A DNA stretch of 8,392 nt from an uncultured Bacilli bacterium (GCA_949840855.1 CATKYP010000033.1:1-8392); one strand, 5' to 3'. Positions 1 to 6,127 are shown, counted from the stretch's first letter. The notes: generated from the sequence alone by a model not told the origin. Program-made: numbers and translations.

Positions 1-159
1 GTTTATTTCTCTAATCACCTTATATTTAAATTTGTCAATTTCTACTGTTTTTAATTTTGTATTTTTTATTTTAATACTTTCATTATTGTCCTGGTAATTT
101 TTTTTATTATGATCTTGACTTTGTATATTTTTATTATTTTTTGCTTGTATCTTTATCAT
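1..159 (-). CDS. N-terminal part of a YutD-like protein, cut by window edge
   Basis: An open frame begins with ATG at 159-157 and stays open for 53 codons to the left edge, so the gene is incomplete at its 3' end. A GGTGA ribosome site lies 5 nt upstream. The first 35 or so residues are very rich in Lys, Asn and Gln and look disordered. Residues 39-53 (KTVEIDKFKYKVIREIN region) resemble the start of the YutD family, a short conserved Bacillota protein of unknown function. In Bacillus, yutD lies near yunB, which is the gene directly upstream here (25-nt gap), and that supports the guess. The coding call is reasonably firm because frame, ribosome site and spacing agree. The family call is an inference from a short, partly low-complexity fragment; the diagnostic core of the family would lie outside the window. 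Confidence 0.55.
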   Translation of the reverse strand, partial: MIKIQAKNNKNIQSQDHNKKNYQDNNESIKIKNTKLKTVEIDKFKYKVIREIN

Positions 160-184
160 ATTATCACCATACTAATTATAGCAA

Positions 185-958
185 TTATTCTGTTAATGGT
201 AAAGAATAACTTTCAGATAATCTTTCAAGGCTTTCATTATAATAATTTGGCACACTTCCCTGAATTATTTTCATTGCAATGGGAATATTCTTTATAATTG
301 TTACATCTTTGGTAGAAATTGGCATAGTAATTCTTTCTGTTATTTTAACTTCAATGTCTACTTCTAAATAAGCATTATTAAGACCATAGGATTTAATATT
401 AGTTCTAATAGATGTTAACACTTCTCCAATAAAGGATAGTTTTATAGGAATAGAGGGCCCTGTATTTGCCAATAAAGTCTCTCCAAATAGGCTTCCACCT
501 TTTATTTCGCAAACTATTCCACTTTTTACATTTTTAAATGATGCTCCTTTTATACTCTTACCAACAGGAAGATTAACATCTTCTCCATCTTCTAACTTTA
601 GTATCCTATCTTGAACTGCTTCAGATACTTTTTTCAATAGTATATTAACATTTTGAGTATTAAAGTCTATTAATTGTATTTCATCTTCGTCATTTTTGTT
701 TAATTTTAGTAAATCTTTTTCAAGGTCAGTTTTATCTACAACTTCATTAACTGATTCATTTATTACAAGAGTTGCTATTCTTTTTGCTTCTATATTAGCA
801 TATCTTATGATACCAGGACTAATTTTTTTACCTATTTTAATGACATTATAGTAACTAACTATAGTAGTTATTATGATTAAAAATATGGCTAATTTTTTTT
901 TATTTATTTTAGATTTACTAGGATAACATCTTCTCCTATTTTTTTGATATCGCTCCAA
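185..958 (-). CDS. yunB: Sporulation protein YunB
   Basis: Membrane-anchored sporulation protein of the YunB family (257 aa; the Bacillus protein is about the same length). In Bacillus the gene is expressed in the mother cell, but the biochemical role is not established. The N-terminus is strongly basic (MERYQKNRRR), followed by one membrane span at about residues 22-40, so most of the protein is probably outside the cytoplasmic face. Family hallmarks are IDFNTQNVN (97-105), GPSIPIKLSFIGEVLTSI (167-184), KSYGLNNAYLEV (189-200) and NIPIAMKIIQGSVPNYY (224-240). The start is TTG at 958-956. No ATG or GTG in frame lies near it, and the basic MxRYxxxRR start is typical of the family. It begins 55 nt inside ymxH with no strong ribosome site, which suggests translational coupling. 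It is the fourth gene of the sigG block. Confidence 0.9.
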   Translation of the reverse strand: MERYQKNRRRCYPSKSKINKKKLAIFLIIITTIVSYYNVIKIGKKISPGIIRYANIEAKRIATLVINESVNEVVDKTDLEKDLLKLNKNDEDEIQLIDFNTQNVNILLKKVSEAVQDRILKLEDGEDVNLPVGKSIKGASFKNVKSGIVCEIKGGSLFGETLLANTGPSIPIKLSFIGEVLTSIRTNIKSYGLNNAYLEVDIEVKITERITMPISTKDVTIIKNIPIAMKIIQGSVPNYYNESLERLSESYSLPLTE

Positions 959-1134
959 AATATTTCTAGTTCGCTGTCTTTGTTTAAAAATGTAAACATT
1001 CCACCCTTTCCTTCTATAATTAGTGATTTGATATTTCCAGTTTGTTCTTCTACTTTTACATCAATTATATTTCCAATATTTCTTCCATCATTTATATTTA
1101 CTAAGCTTTTATTTTGTAAGTCTGATAAACGCAT
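904..1134 (-). CDS. ymxH: YlmC/YmxH-family PRC-barrel sporulation protein
   Basis: Small 76-residue protein that is a single PRC-barrel-type domain, the form found in the YlmC/YmxH sporulation family of Bacillota. The family start MRLSDLQNKSLVNI is followed by the glycine turn GRNIGNIIDVKV (18-29), a GNIKSLIIEGKGG segment (33-45), and the closing strands EIFWSDIKKIGEDVILV (57-73). Length matches the family. The ATG at 1134 is preceded by AGGTGA with a 6-nt spacer, so the start is secure. Its 3' end overlaps yunB by 55 nt in another frame. Family members often sit beside sigG or sigE. The molecular function is unknown; PRC barrels elsewhere act in RNA processing or as electron-transfer scaffolds, but nothing here decides between such roles. 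Confidence 0.88.
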   Translation of the reverse strand: MRLSDLQNKSLVNINDGRNIGNIIDVKVEEQTGNIKSLIIEGKGGMFTFLNKDSELEIFWSDIKKIGEDVILVNLK

Positions 1135-1163
1135 ATGTAATCACCTATTTTATTTTATAAGAA

Positions 1164-1185
1164 AAGAAGCCTAATTATGCTTCTT
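1164..1185 (-). terminator. Weak stem-loop between TSCPD gene and ymxH
   Basis: AAGAAGC (1164-1170) pairs perfectly with GCTTCTT (1179-1185) around an 8-nt loop that contains the TSCPD stop codon. Read leftward, the stem is followed by TTTTCTTAT, a broken T tract. It could attenuate transcription into ymxH and yunB, or simply stabilise the mRNA end. The ymxH ribosome site lies immediately downstream, so I favour partial rather than full termination. Confidence 0.35.
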
Positions 1186-1438
1186 GTTTTTGTTCTTCTA
1201 AAGTTTTTTCAAGACTTTTTGCAAGCTCATTGGCACAAGATGTATTTCTTACTCCACAGATATTGTCTTTGCACATATCGATTATGTCTTCTGCTTCCCA
1301 ATTATTTAAAATTTTAGATAATATTTGTAGGTTCCCAGGACAACCTCCATGAAATTTTATATTAGACACTTTCTTACCATCTATATCATACTCTATTTCT
1401 TTTGCACAAGTTCCTGTTGTTTTATATTTACAATGCAT
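1175..1438 (-). CDS. TSCPD domain-containing protein (TIGR03905-type)
   Basis: A protein of 87 residues made of one TSCPD domain, the cysteine-rich module otherwise found at the C-terminus of some ribonucleotide reductases. Stand-alone versions are common in Clostridia and have no established function; metal binding is the usual inference. Six cysteines are present (C3, C11, C33, C56, C61, C68). The family blocks are HGGCPGNLQILS (30-41) and ICGVRNTSCANELAKSL (60-76). C11, C33, C61 and C68 are the positions I would expect to be conserved. The last ten residues are a charged tail. GAGGTGA lies 6 nt before the ATG. The gene begins 26 nt after sigG and 40 nt before ymxH, so it is inserted in a sporulation block and is probably co-transcribed with it. 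Confidence 0.85.
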   Translation of the reverse strand: MHCKYKTTGTCAKEIEYDIDGKKVSNIKFHGGCPGNLQILSKILNNWEAEDIIDMCKDNICGVRNTSCANELAKSLEKTLEEQKQEA

Positions 1439-1464
1439 TTATTTCACCTCAAATATATTTAAAC

Positions 1465-2238
1465 TTATTTTAAAGTTTTTTTCAACTGTTTAATTGCTGA
1501 TTTTTCTAGTCTTGATACCTGTGCTTGACTGATCATTAACTCATCTGCTATTTCCATTTGAGTTTTTCCTATTATAAATCTCTCATCTAAAATAAATTTT
1601 TCTCTTTCATTTAGTCCTTCCATAGCATCATTTACTGACATTCTTATTTCTAAGTCTTTATTATTTGCTTTTTTGTCCTCTATTTGATCATATAAATATA
1701 TTGTATCACCACCATCATTATATATTGAGGAGAATATGCTAACAGGATCTTTTAGAGATTCAAGAGACATTATTATATCATATCTAGTGGTGTCTAACAT
1801 TTTAGCAAGTTCGTCATAATCTGGAAGTTTTCCTGTTTTAGATAAATACTCTTCTTGTATTTTTAAGGCTTTGTATGCTGTATCTTTTAGTGATCTGCTA
1901 ATTCTAATACTATTATTATCTCTAATATATCTTTTTATTTCTCCCAAGATCATAGGTACAGCATAAGTAGAGAATCTTACCTCATGAGAAAGATCAAAAT
2001 TGTCTATTGCCTTCATTAGACCAATACATCCTACTTGAAATAAATCATCCATATTACCTTTACCTACAAACTTTTTTAATATTGATAAAACTAATTTTAA
2101 ATTTCCATTTGCTATTCTTTCTCGTGCTTGCATATCTCCATCTTTTACTTTTATAAACAACTCTGTCATTTCTTTATGTGTTAATACCTCTAAATTACTA
2201 GTATTTACTCCACTTATTTCCACTTTATTTAGTGCCAT
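1465..2238 (-). CDS. sigG: RNA polymerase sporulation sigma factor SigG
   Basis: Sigma-70 family factor that directs late forespore-specific transcription during sporulation. The 257 residues match Bacillus SigG (260 aa) throughout. The SigG-specific N-terminal box NKVEISGVNTSNL (4-16) separates it from SigF and SigB. Region 2 includes GNLKLVLSI (45-53), DDLFQVGCIGLMKAIDNFD (64-82) and the -10 recognition helix RFSTYAVPMILGEIKRYIRD (88-107). Region 3 follows with SIRISRSLKDTAYKAL (110-125). Region 4.2, the -35 reading helix-turn-helix, is KTQMEIADELMISQAQVSRL (225-244). The ATG has AAAGGAAG 6 nt upstream and AGGTGA just before that. The gene is separated from the upstream rluA-type gene by 93 nt, enough for a promoter of its own, and leads the run TSCPD - ymxH - yunB - yutD-like. 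All catalytically relevant regions look intact. Confidence 0.97.
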   Translation of the reverse strand: MALNKVEISGVNTSNLEVLTHKEMTELFIKVKDGDMQARERIANGNLKLVLSILKKFVGKGNMDDLFQVGCIGLMKAIDNFDLSHEVRFSTYAVPMILGEIKRYIRDNNSIRISRSLKDTAYKALKIQEEYLSKTGKLPDYDELAKMLDTTRYDIIMSLESLKDPVSIFSSIYNDGGDTIYLYDQIEDKKANNKDLEIRMSVNDAMEGLNEREKFILDERFIIGKTQMEIADELMISQAQVSRLEKSAIKQLKKTLK

Positions 2239-2256
2239 TCTTATCTTCCTTTCACC

Positions 2257-2289
2257 TATATAGAGAGTAAAAGAAAGAATTTTTATTCA
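2257..2289 (-). promoter_or_regulatory. Candidate forespore-type promoter of sigG
   Basis: Read leftward, TGAATA (2289-2284) equals the -35 consensus reported for Bacillus SigG promoters. It is followed after 18 nt by CTCTATA (2265-2259), or after 20 nt by CTATATA (2263-2257). Either is a partial match to the SigG -10 CATnnTA. Transcription would start about 14 nt before the ATG. Autoregulation of sigG is known in Bacillus. AT richness makes chance matches likely, so this is only a candidate. Confidence 0.3.
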
Positions 2290-2331
2290 TTTTTTTGTTT
2301 TAATAAAAAAAAGCTTTTAACTGGACATTCA

Positions 2332-3174
2332 TTATTTATCTTCTTTTAATATTTTATTGAATTGTTTAGGTATCTTAGATGTATAGGTATATATTTTTTT
2401 ATCGAGTGGATTAGTAATAGTTAGTGAGCAAGCATGTAAATAAAGGCGTTTTTCTTTATCTTTATTTCCATACTTTTTATCTCCAACTATACTATTTTTT
2501 ATATTAGATAATTGTACTCTTATTTGATTTTTACGGCCAGTCTCTATATTAATTGCTAGTTTTGTATAATTTTTGCTTTCTTCTAGTACTTCATAATTAG
2601 TAATTGCTAGTTTTCCTTCTTTTGTAATATAGACTAAGTTTGTTCTATTCTCTTTAAGATTGTTTATTAGACGACCTTCTTTACTTTTTAAGTGTCCATT
2701 TACGATAGCTATGTATTCTCTTTTTGCTAATTTATTCCAATCTTTTTGGTAAAGATCTCTTATTCTTTCATTTTTTGCTAGTAATAATACTCCACTTGTA
2801 TCTTTATCTAGTCTATGAACTATAAATACTTTTGAATTTTTATTATTAGTCTTTAAATATTCTGATACCATATGATAGATAGTTTTTTCTTTTTCCTTTT
2901 TTGTTGCTATTGTTAATATATTACTTGGTTTATCTACTACTATAATGTTTTTATCTTCATAAATAATAGGAAATGGTAAAGTGTTTTTATTTTTATTTGT
3001 ATCAATTATTATTTCTGAATTAATGTTTAGTGGGTAATCAAATTTGGTAGTATTTACTCCATCTACATAAATATTTTTATGTTTTAAGTATTCCTTTACT
3101 TTCTTTTTAGGAATATCACTGTTTACTATTAAATATTCTAGCAAATATGATTTATAGTTTACTTTTATTTTCAT
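2332..3174 (-). CDS. RluA-family 23S rRNA/tRNA pseudouridine synthase
   Basis: Converts specific uridines in structured RNA, usually 23S rRNA, to pseudouridine in the cytoplasm. The N-terminal ~60 residues look like an S4-type RNA-binding domain (IPKKKVKEYLKHKNIYVDG, 21-39). The catalytic domain follows: IYEDKNIIVVDKPSN (71-85), the active-site motif HRLDKDTSG (120-128) with catalytic Asp123, ETGRKNQIRVQLSNI (211-225) and the closing RLYLHACSLTITNP (243-256). The motif II variant TGRKNQIR, where many relatives have TGRTHQIR, is a mild divergence. At 280 aa it is a little shorter than RluD. Its start lies 6 nt after the Cof-type phosphatase stop, and its ribosome site (GAAGGA) lies inside the end of that gene, so the two are surely co-translated. 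Substrate position cannot be assigned from sequence alone. Confidence 0.93.
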   Translation of the reverse strand: MKIKVNYKSYLLEYLIVNSDIPKKKVKEYLKHKNIYVDGVNTTKFDYPLNINSEIIIDTNKNKNTLPFPIIYEDKNIIVVDKPSNILTIATKKEKEKTIYHMVSEYLKTNNKNSKVFIVHRLDKDTSGVLLLAKNERIRDLYQKDWNKLAKREYIAIVNGHLKSKEGRLINNLKENRTNLVYITKEGKLAITNYEVLEESKNYTKLAINIETGRKNQIRVQLSNIKNSIVGDKKYGNKDKEKRLYLHACSLTITNPLDKKIYTYTSKIPKQFNKILKEDK

Positions 3175-3180
3175 ATACTT

Positions 3181-3969
3181 TTATCCTTCTTTTTTATTTA
3201 TAAAAAGTTCTTTTAATACCTTTTCTACTCCTTTTTCATTATTTGACAATGTGTTTTTTCTAGCAACTTTTTTAACTTCTTTAATAGCATTATCCATACT
3301 AACTCCATATCCTACATTTTTGATTAGTTCAATATCGTTGTAATTATCTCCTATTGCTATTATCTCTTCTTTTTTTATTTTTTCCTTTTTTGCTATTTTT
3401 AGAGTTGCAGTGTATTTTGATATATTATTCGCTGTAAACTCTACTAAATAATCTTCTTTAATATATTCTTGAAGACTAGTATTTATATTTAATTTCATTT
3501 CATCTATTTGGTTCTTTAACTCTTTTCTTTCTTTACTAGTTTTTGTATGGATTTCTACTTTATATATTTTATTGTTCTTTAAAAAGTCTGTTATATCTCT
3601 AATAATTATTTCATCATTTTTAGCATTTTCTAAGACACATTTAGAATGATCTGTATATAAACATATTTTATAATCTTTTTTATATTTAGAAATTATTTTT
3701 TTTATTATAGCTTTTGTAATTGCTTTCTCATAAATAACTTCTTCATTTATTACATCATATATGTAGCTGCCATTAAGGGAGATTATATAGTCTATAAAAT
3801 TGACATCTTTAATATAATCTAATATGTAATTTAGTCCTCTACCAGTTGCTACTGTAAATTTATAATCTTGTCTTCTAATTTCATCAATTGTTAAAACTGT
3901 TGATATTGGTATTGCTAAATCATCATCTACTAAAGTCCTATCAAAGTCGCATATTACTATTTTGTACAT
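3181..3969 (-). CDS. Cof-type HAD-IIB family phosphatase
   Basis: Cytoplasmic haloacid-dehalogenase hydrolase, Cof/IIB subfamily; relatives dephosphorylate sugar phosphates, flavin or pyridoxal phosphates. With the start used here (262 aa) motif I is D8-F-D10-R-T-L, where D8 is the nucleophile and D10 the acid/base. Motif II is T42-G-R, the motif III lysine is K185 in ISKYTATLKIAKK, and motif IV is GDNYNDIEL with D208 and D212 for magnesium. All catalytic residues are present. The residue after the motif III lysine is Tyr where Gly is usual. I place the start at ATG 3969-3967, not at the in-frame GTG nine bases earlier, because that GTG lies inside the ribosome site AGGTGG, which has ideal 5-nt spacing to the ATG. 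No convincing promoter was found in the short gap after the tRNA-Ser terminator. Confidence 0.92.
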   Translation of the reverse strand: MYKIVICDFDRTLVDDDLAIPISTVLTIDEIRRQDYKFTVATGRGLNYILDYIKDVNFIDYIISLNGSYIYDVINEEVIYEKAITKAIIKKIISKYKKDYKICLYTDHSKCVLENAKNDEIIIRDITDFLKNNKIYKVEIHTKTSKERKELKNQIDEMKLNINTSLQEYIKEDYLVEFTANNISKYTATLKIAKKEKIKKEEIIAIGDNYNDIELIKNVGYGVSMDNAIKEVKKVARKNTLSNNEKGVEKVLKELFINKKEG

Positions 3970-4022
3970 ATTATCCACCTACTACTACATAATTTATGAA
4001 AGAAAATAATTTTAATAATTAA

Positions 4023-4046
4023 TAAAAAAACGTTGTATATCAACGT
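4023..4046 (-). terminator. Intrinsic terminator of tRNA-Ser
   Basis: Read leftward: ACGTTG (4046-4041), loop ATATA, CAACGT (4035-4030), then a run of T residues (TTTTTTTATT). It starts 11 nt after the tRNA 3' end. The same ACGTTG/CAACGT stem is used after the other leftward tRNA operon. Confidence 0.88.
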
Positions 4047-4057
4047 AATAATCAATA

Positions 4058-4148
4058 TGGCGGAGCAGAAGGGATTTGAACCCTTGCGCCAGTTGCCCGA
4101 CCTACACCCTTAGCAGGGGCGCCTCTTCAGCCTCTTGAGTACTGCTCC
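4058..4148 (-). tRNA. tRNA-Ser (anticodon GCU)
   Basis: A 91-nt leftward tRNA with the long variable arm of class II tRNAs. Acceptor strands are GGAGCAG and CTGCTCC, with discriminator G and encoded CCA (4060-4058). The anticodon loop is CTGCTAA, giving GCU, which reads AGC/AGU serine codons. The T arm is AAGGG-TTCAAAT-CCCTT. The 28/42 position of the anticodon stem is a G-U wobble. It has its own promoter and terminator, so it is a single-gene transcript. Confidence 0.96.
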
Positions 4149-4180
4149 ATTTAGAATACTTATAATAAGTTTCTATATAT

Positions 4181-4210
4181 AATATAGCAGTAAACTGTAG
4201 TATGTGTCAA
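4181..4210 (-). promoter_or_regulatory. SigA-type promoter of tRNA-Ser
   Basis: Leftward TTGACA (4210-4205), an 18-nt spacer and TATATT (4186-4181). The predicted start is about 26 nt before the mature tRNA 5' end. The -35 is a perfect consensus. Confidence 0.8.
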
Positions 4211-4290
4211 CTATTTTTCCAGTAATTCATAGGTATTATTCGACAATTATTATATACTTTTATTAAAATATATAAATTAATTTATATTGA

Positions 4291-4327
4291 TAAAATAAAT
4301 AAAAAGATAACATTTAGCTTGTTATCT
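4291..4327 (-). terminator. Intrinsic terminator of the 4337-4918 gene
   Basis: Leftward AGATAAC (4327-4321), loop of 9 nt, GTTATCT (4311-4305), then TTTTATTTATTTT. It starts 10 nt after the stop codon of the exported-protein gene. Confidence 0.85.
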
Positions 4328-4336
4328 ACTTATCTT

Positions 4337-4918
4337 TTATTTTTTTAACATATTTGATTCATTTTTTGTATAACTATTTATAAAAGTTATTATTTGATTT
4401 AGTTCTGTACTTTTATATTGTTTTTTTATATATCCTAGTTGCATTAAATAGTCAAATAATATGCTTTTTTCAGAATATGAAATTTCATCTGTTTCTCCAA
4501 CAACTTCTTTATTGTCATTTAATTTATATAATGGTTTTAAAGTAATCATATCTATTAATATATATTCTAGTTTTCCAGTTTCTTTATTAATATCTGAAAC
4601 TGTTCCTATTATATGATAATTAGATGTATTTTTAGTATTATTATTTATCTTTATTATTTGAAGTTTCTCGGTAATGGAAAGATTTATTGTGTGATCTTTT
4701 GTTGTTGTATTATTTTCTTCATATCTAGTTATTATTTCTTGTGCTTTTTGTAATTTATTATTTTTATAATCTTCATCTTCTGTTTGTATATTAATTTCTT
4801 TTTCTTGTACGAATTTATTTTCATTATCTGTCATTTGTGAAAATGTGCATGCCAATGCTGCTGTCAATAAAAAATTTGTATAACCTTTTTTGTATTTATT
4901 TATATTATTTTCTTTCAT
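4337..4918 (-). CDS. Predicted exported protein of unknown function
   Basis: I do not recognise this 193-residue protein. It starts with a basic segment (KYKKGYTN, 9-16), then a short hydrophobic stretch FLLTAALACTF (16-26), compatible with a signal peptide or single anchor. Cys24 in ALAC is only a weak lipobox, with Ala where Leu/Val/Ile is expected at -3, so a lipoprotein is possible but not favoured. Residues 30-75 are polar and probably flexible. Residues 100-145 alternate like beta strands (YHIIGTVSDINKETGKLEYI), and 150-185 look helical. It has a perfect AGGAGGG ribosome site, a consensus promoter and a clear terminator, so it is certainly a gene and probably well expressed. It is transcribed divergently from an orphan LytTR regulator whose promoter shares the same extended -10 sequence, which suggests the two are linked. 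Confidence 0.8.
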   Translation of the reverse strand: MKENNINKYKKGYTNFLLTAALACTFSQMTDNENKFVQEKEINIQTEDEDYKNNKLQKAQEIITRYEENNTTTKDHTINLSITEKLQIIKINNNTKNTSNYHIIGTVSDINKETGKLEYILIDMITLKPLYKLNDNKEVVGETDEISYSEKSILFDYLMQLGYIKKQYKSTELNQIITFINSYTKNESNMLKK

Positions 4919-4939
4919 AATCCCTCCTGGAACGTGCTA

Positions 4940-4968
4940 ATTATAGCATAACTTTTATGAAATGTCAA
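4940..4968 (-). promoter_or_regulatory. Consensus SigA promoter of the exported-protein gene
   Basis: Leftward TTGACA (4968-4963), exactly 17 nt, then TATAAT (4945-4940), also with TGC directly before the -10 (extended -10). A small dyad TGCTA-TAAT-TAGCA (4948-4935) is centred on the -10, so a repressor could bind there. Confidence 0.9.
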
Positions 4969-5042
4969 TCTTTTAATATTTATAGGTATTTTTATTACTA
5001 TACGTATTTAACTTATAAACAAAAATTAAGCAAAATATTCAC

Positions 5043-5071
5043 TAAGGCCAAAAATATACAATTTAAGGTCA
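5043..5071 (+). promoter_or_regulatory. Direct-repeat pair with 21-bp period; candidate LytTR operator
   Basis: TAAGGCCA (5043-5050) and TAAGGTCA (5064-5071) differ at one base and are 21 bp apart, two helical turns. LytTR regulators such as AgrA and ComE bind two direct repeats with this same period placed just upstream of a weak -35. Here the second repeat ends 3 nt before the expected -35 position of the response-regulator promoter, which has no recognisable -35. The half-site sequence itself does not match published LytTR consensus motifs, so the case rests on geometry. Confidence 0.5.
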
Positions 5072-5095
5072 TTTTTATGTTTTAGTGTTTAAGCA

Positions 5096-5104
5096 TGCTA
5101 TAAT
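5096..5104 (+). promoter_or_regulatory. Extended -10 promoter of the LytTR regulator
   Basis: TGC followed by TATAAT (5099-5104). The -35 region at 5075-5081 (TTATGTT) is poor, as expected for an activator-dependent promoter. The leader would be about 36 nt. The surrounding ATGCTATAATTA is identical to the -10 region of the divergent gene. Confidence 0.65.
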
Positions 5105-5146
5105 TAATGATGTATTTTTTATATTAGAAAGAAGTTGTGGTTCTAA

Positions 5147-5800
5147 ATGAAAATTATAGTTATTGATAATAACCAGGAATATAATGATTTCATATGTAAT
5201 ATAATTACAAAATTAATGTTTAAAAATGATTATGAGTATCAAATACTACCTTTTTATAAGTATAGCAATAGATTAAAGAGAATAATTCATGATAAGGATA
5301 TTAAGATATTTATTGTTGATTTAAAACTCCAAAATAAATCAGGTTATGATATTTGCAGAGAAATAAGAGAAGAAGCTAATGATTGGAATAGTATAATTAT
5401 AATTTCATCTGCGTATAATCAAAAAGAAGATATTATATCATTAAGACTTTTAGTTTTTACCTATTTAGTAAAGTTTAATAACTTTGAAGAGAATTTAATT
5501 GAAACTTTGGAAAAAGCAACAAATATTTTAGAAAATAATAAATTCTTAAGGGTTGATAAAAACACTAAAGTATCTATCAATGATATATGTTATATTAAAA
5601 AAATAAAAAATAGCAAATATTGTAGTATTAAGACAATACATAATGATATAGTCAAAATTAGAAGATCATTAAAATCATTAGAAAAGGAGCTAAAGTTCAA
5701 AAAAATTAAAAACTATTTATTACTTAATGATAACAATATAAGTTTCAAAAGTAAGGAAGAAGTAATTTTTAAGAATAATGAAAAACTAAATATTTATTAA
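5147..5800 (+). CDS. Orphan LytTR-family response regulator
   Basis: Two-domain cytoplasmic transcription regulator, 217 aa. The receiver domain (1-127) has acidic residue D7 (with N8 in place of the usual second acid), phospho-acceptor D58 in IFIVDLKL, switch serine S87/S88 in IIIISSAY, and K109. Phosphorylation therefore looks possible. From about 136 to 217 is a divergent LytTR DNA-binding domain: NDICYIKKIKNSKYCSIKT, RRSLKSLEKEL and EEVIFKNNEKLNIY fit the pattern. However, the strand that usually reads F-x-R-x-H/S-R-S-Y is degraded to KKIKNYLLLND, and the protein ends right after the place where ISRR is usual. No histidine kinase is nearby. The ribosome site is poor (AGAAAGAAG 12 nt upstream, GTGG closer). 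It is divergent from an exported-protein gene, and direct repeats upstream suggest autoregulation. Confidence 0.85.
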   Translation: MKIIVIDNNQEYNDFICNIITKLMFKNDYEYQILPFYKYSNRLKRIIHDKDIKIFIVDLKLQNKSGYDICREIREEANDWNSIIIISSAYNQKEDIISLRLLVFTYLVKFNNFEENLIETLEKATNILENNKFLRVDKNTKVSINDICYIKKIKNSKYCSIKTIHNDIVKIRRSLKSLEKELKFKKIKNYLLLNDNNISFKSKEEVIFKNNEKLNIY

Positions 5801-5810
5801 CTAAAATATA

Positions 5811-5843
5811 TAAAAAATAAAACGTTGATTATTCAACGTTTAT
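5811..5843. terminator. Bidirectional terminator between LytTR gene and tRNA operon
   Basis: AACGTTGA (5821-5828), loop TTAT, TCAACGTT (5833-5840). Leftward it is followed by TTATTTTTTATAT, good for ending the tRNA operon. Rightward only TTTAT follows, so it is weaker for the regulator gene whose stop is 20 nt away. Confidence 0.8.
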
Positions 5844-5850
5844 AACATAC

Positions 5851-5927
5851 TGGTGACGAGTACGGAATTCGAATCCGTGAATGCTGCCGTGAAAGGGCAG
5901 TGTGTTAAGCCACTTCACCAACTCGCC
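5851..5927 (-). tRNA. tRNA-Glu (anticodon UUC)
   Basis: Leftward 77-nt tRNA, last gene of the Ile-Asn-Glu operon. Acceptor GGCGAGT pairs with ACTCGTC (one G-U), discriminator A, encoded CCA. Anticodon stem CTGCC/GGCAG encloses loop CTTTCAC, giving UUC. T arm ACGGA-TTCGAAT-TCCGT. A 3-nt gap separates it from tRNA-Asn. Confidence 0.95.
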
Positions 5928-5930
5928 AAA

Positions 5931-6007
5931 TGGCGCCTCAACTAGGACTTGAACCTAGGACCCCTTGATTAACAGTCAAGTGCTCTAACCAACTGAGCTA
6001 TTGAGGC
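5931..6007 (-). tRNA. tRNA-Asn (anticodon GUU)
   Basis: Leftward 77-nt tRNA. Acceptor GCCTCAA pairs with TTGAGGC, discriminator G, encoded CCA. Anticodon stem CTTGA/TCAAG around loop CTGTTAA, giving GUU. T arm CTAGG-TTCAAGT-CCTAG. Middle gene of the operon. Confidence 0.96.
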
Positions 6008-6010
6008 ATA

Positions 6011-6087
<77 letters not shown>

Positions 6088-6094
6088 ACTTATA

Positions 6095-6127
6095 ATTATA
6101 ATACACTTTGCTTTTTTTAAGTGACAG
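6095..6127 (-). promoter_or_regulatory. Promoter of the Ile-Asn-Glu tRNA operon
   Basis: Leftward CTGTCA (6127-6122), 18 nt, TATTAT (6103-6098); a perfect TATAAT overlaps it at 6100-6095 but would have a 21-nt spacer. Either places the start close to the tRNA-Ile 5' end. Confidence 0.55.

Noticed and set aside
109..297. Rightward 62-codon hydrophobic frame
   Set aside because: Antisense to the end of yunB and the start of the yutD-like gene; its hydrophobicity comes from reading lysine- and asparagine-rich DNA backwards, and it has no ribosome site.
944..1174. Rightward 76-codon open frame opposite ymxH
   Set aside because: Antisense to a recognised family protein; biased composition typical of a mirror frame.
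3976..3978. In-frame GTG as start of the Cof-type phosphatase
   Set aside because: It lies inside the AGGTGG ribosome site that serves the ATG at 3969.
4271..4286. Perfect palindrome TATAAATTAATTTATA
   Set aside because: Composed only of A and T in AT-rich DNA between a terminator and a promoter; no sign of function.
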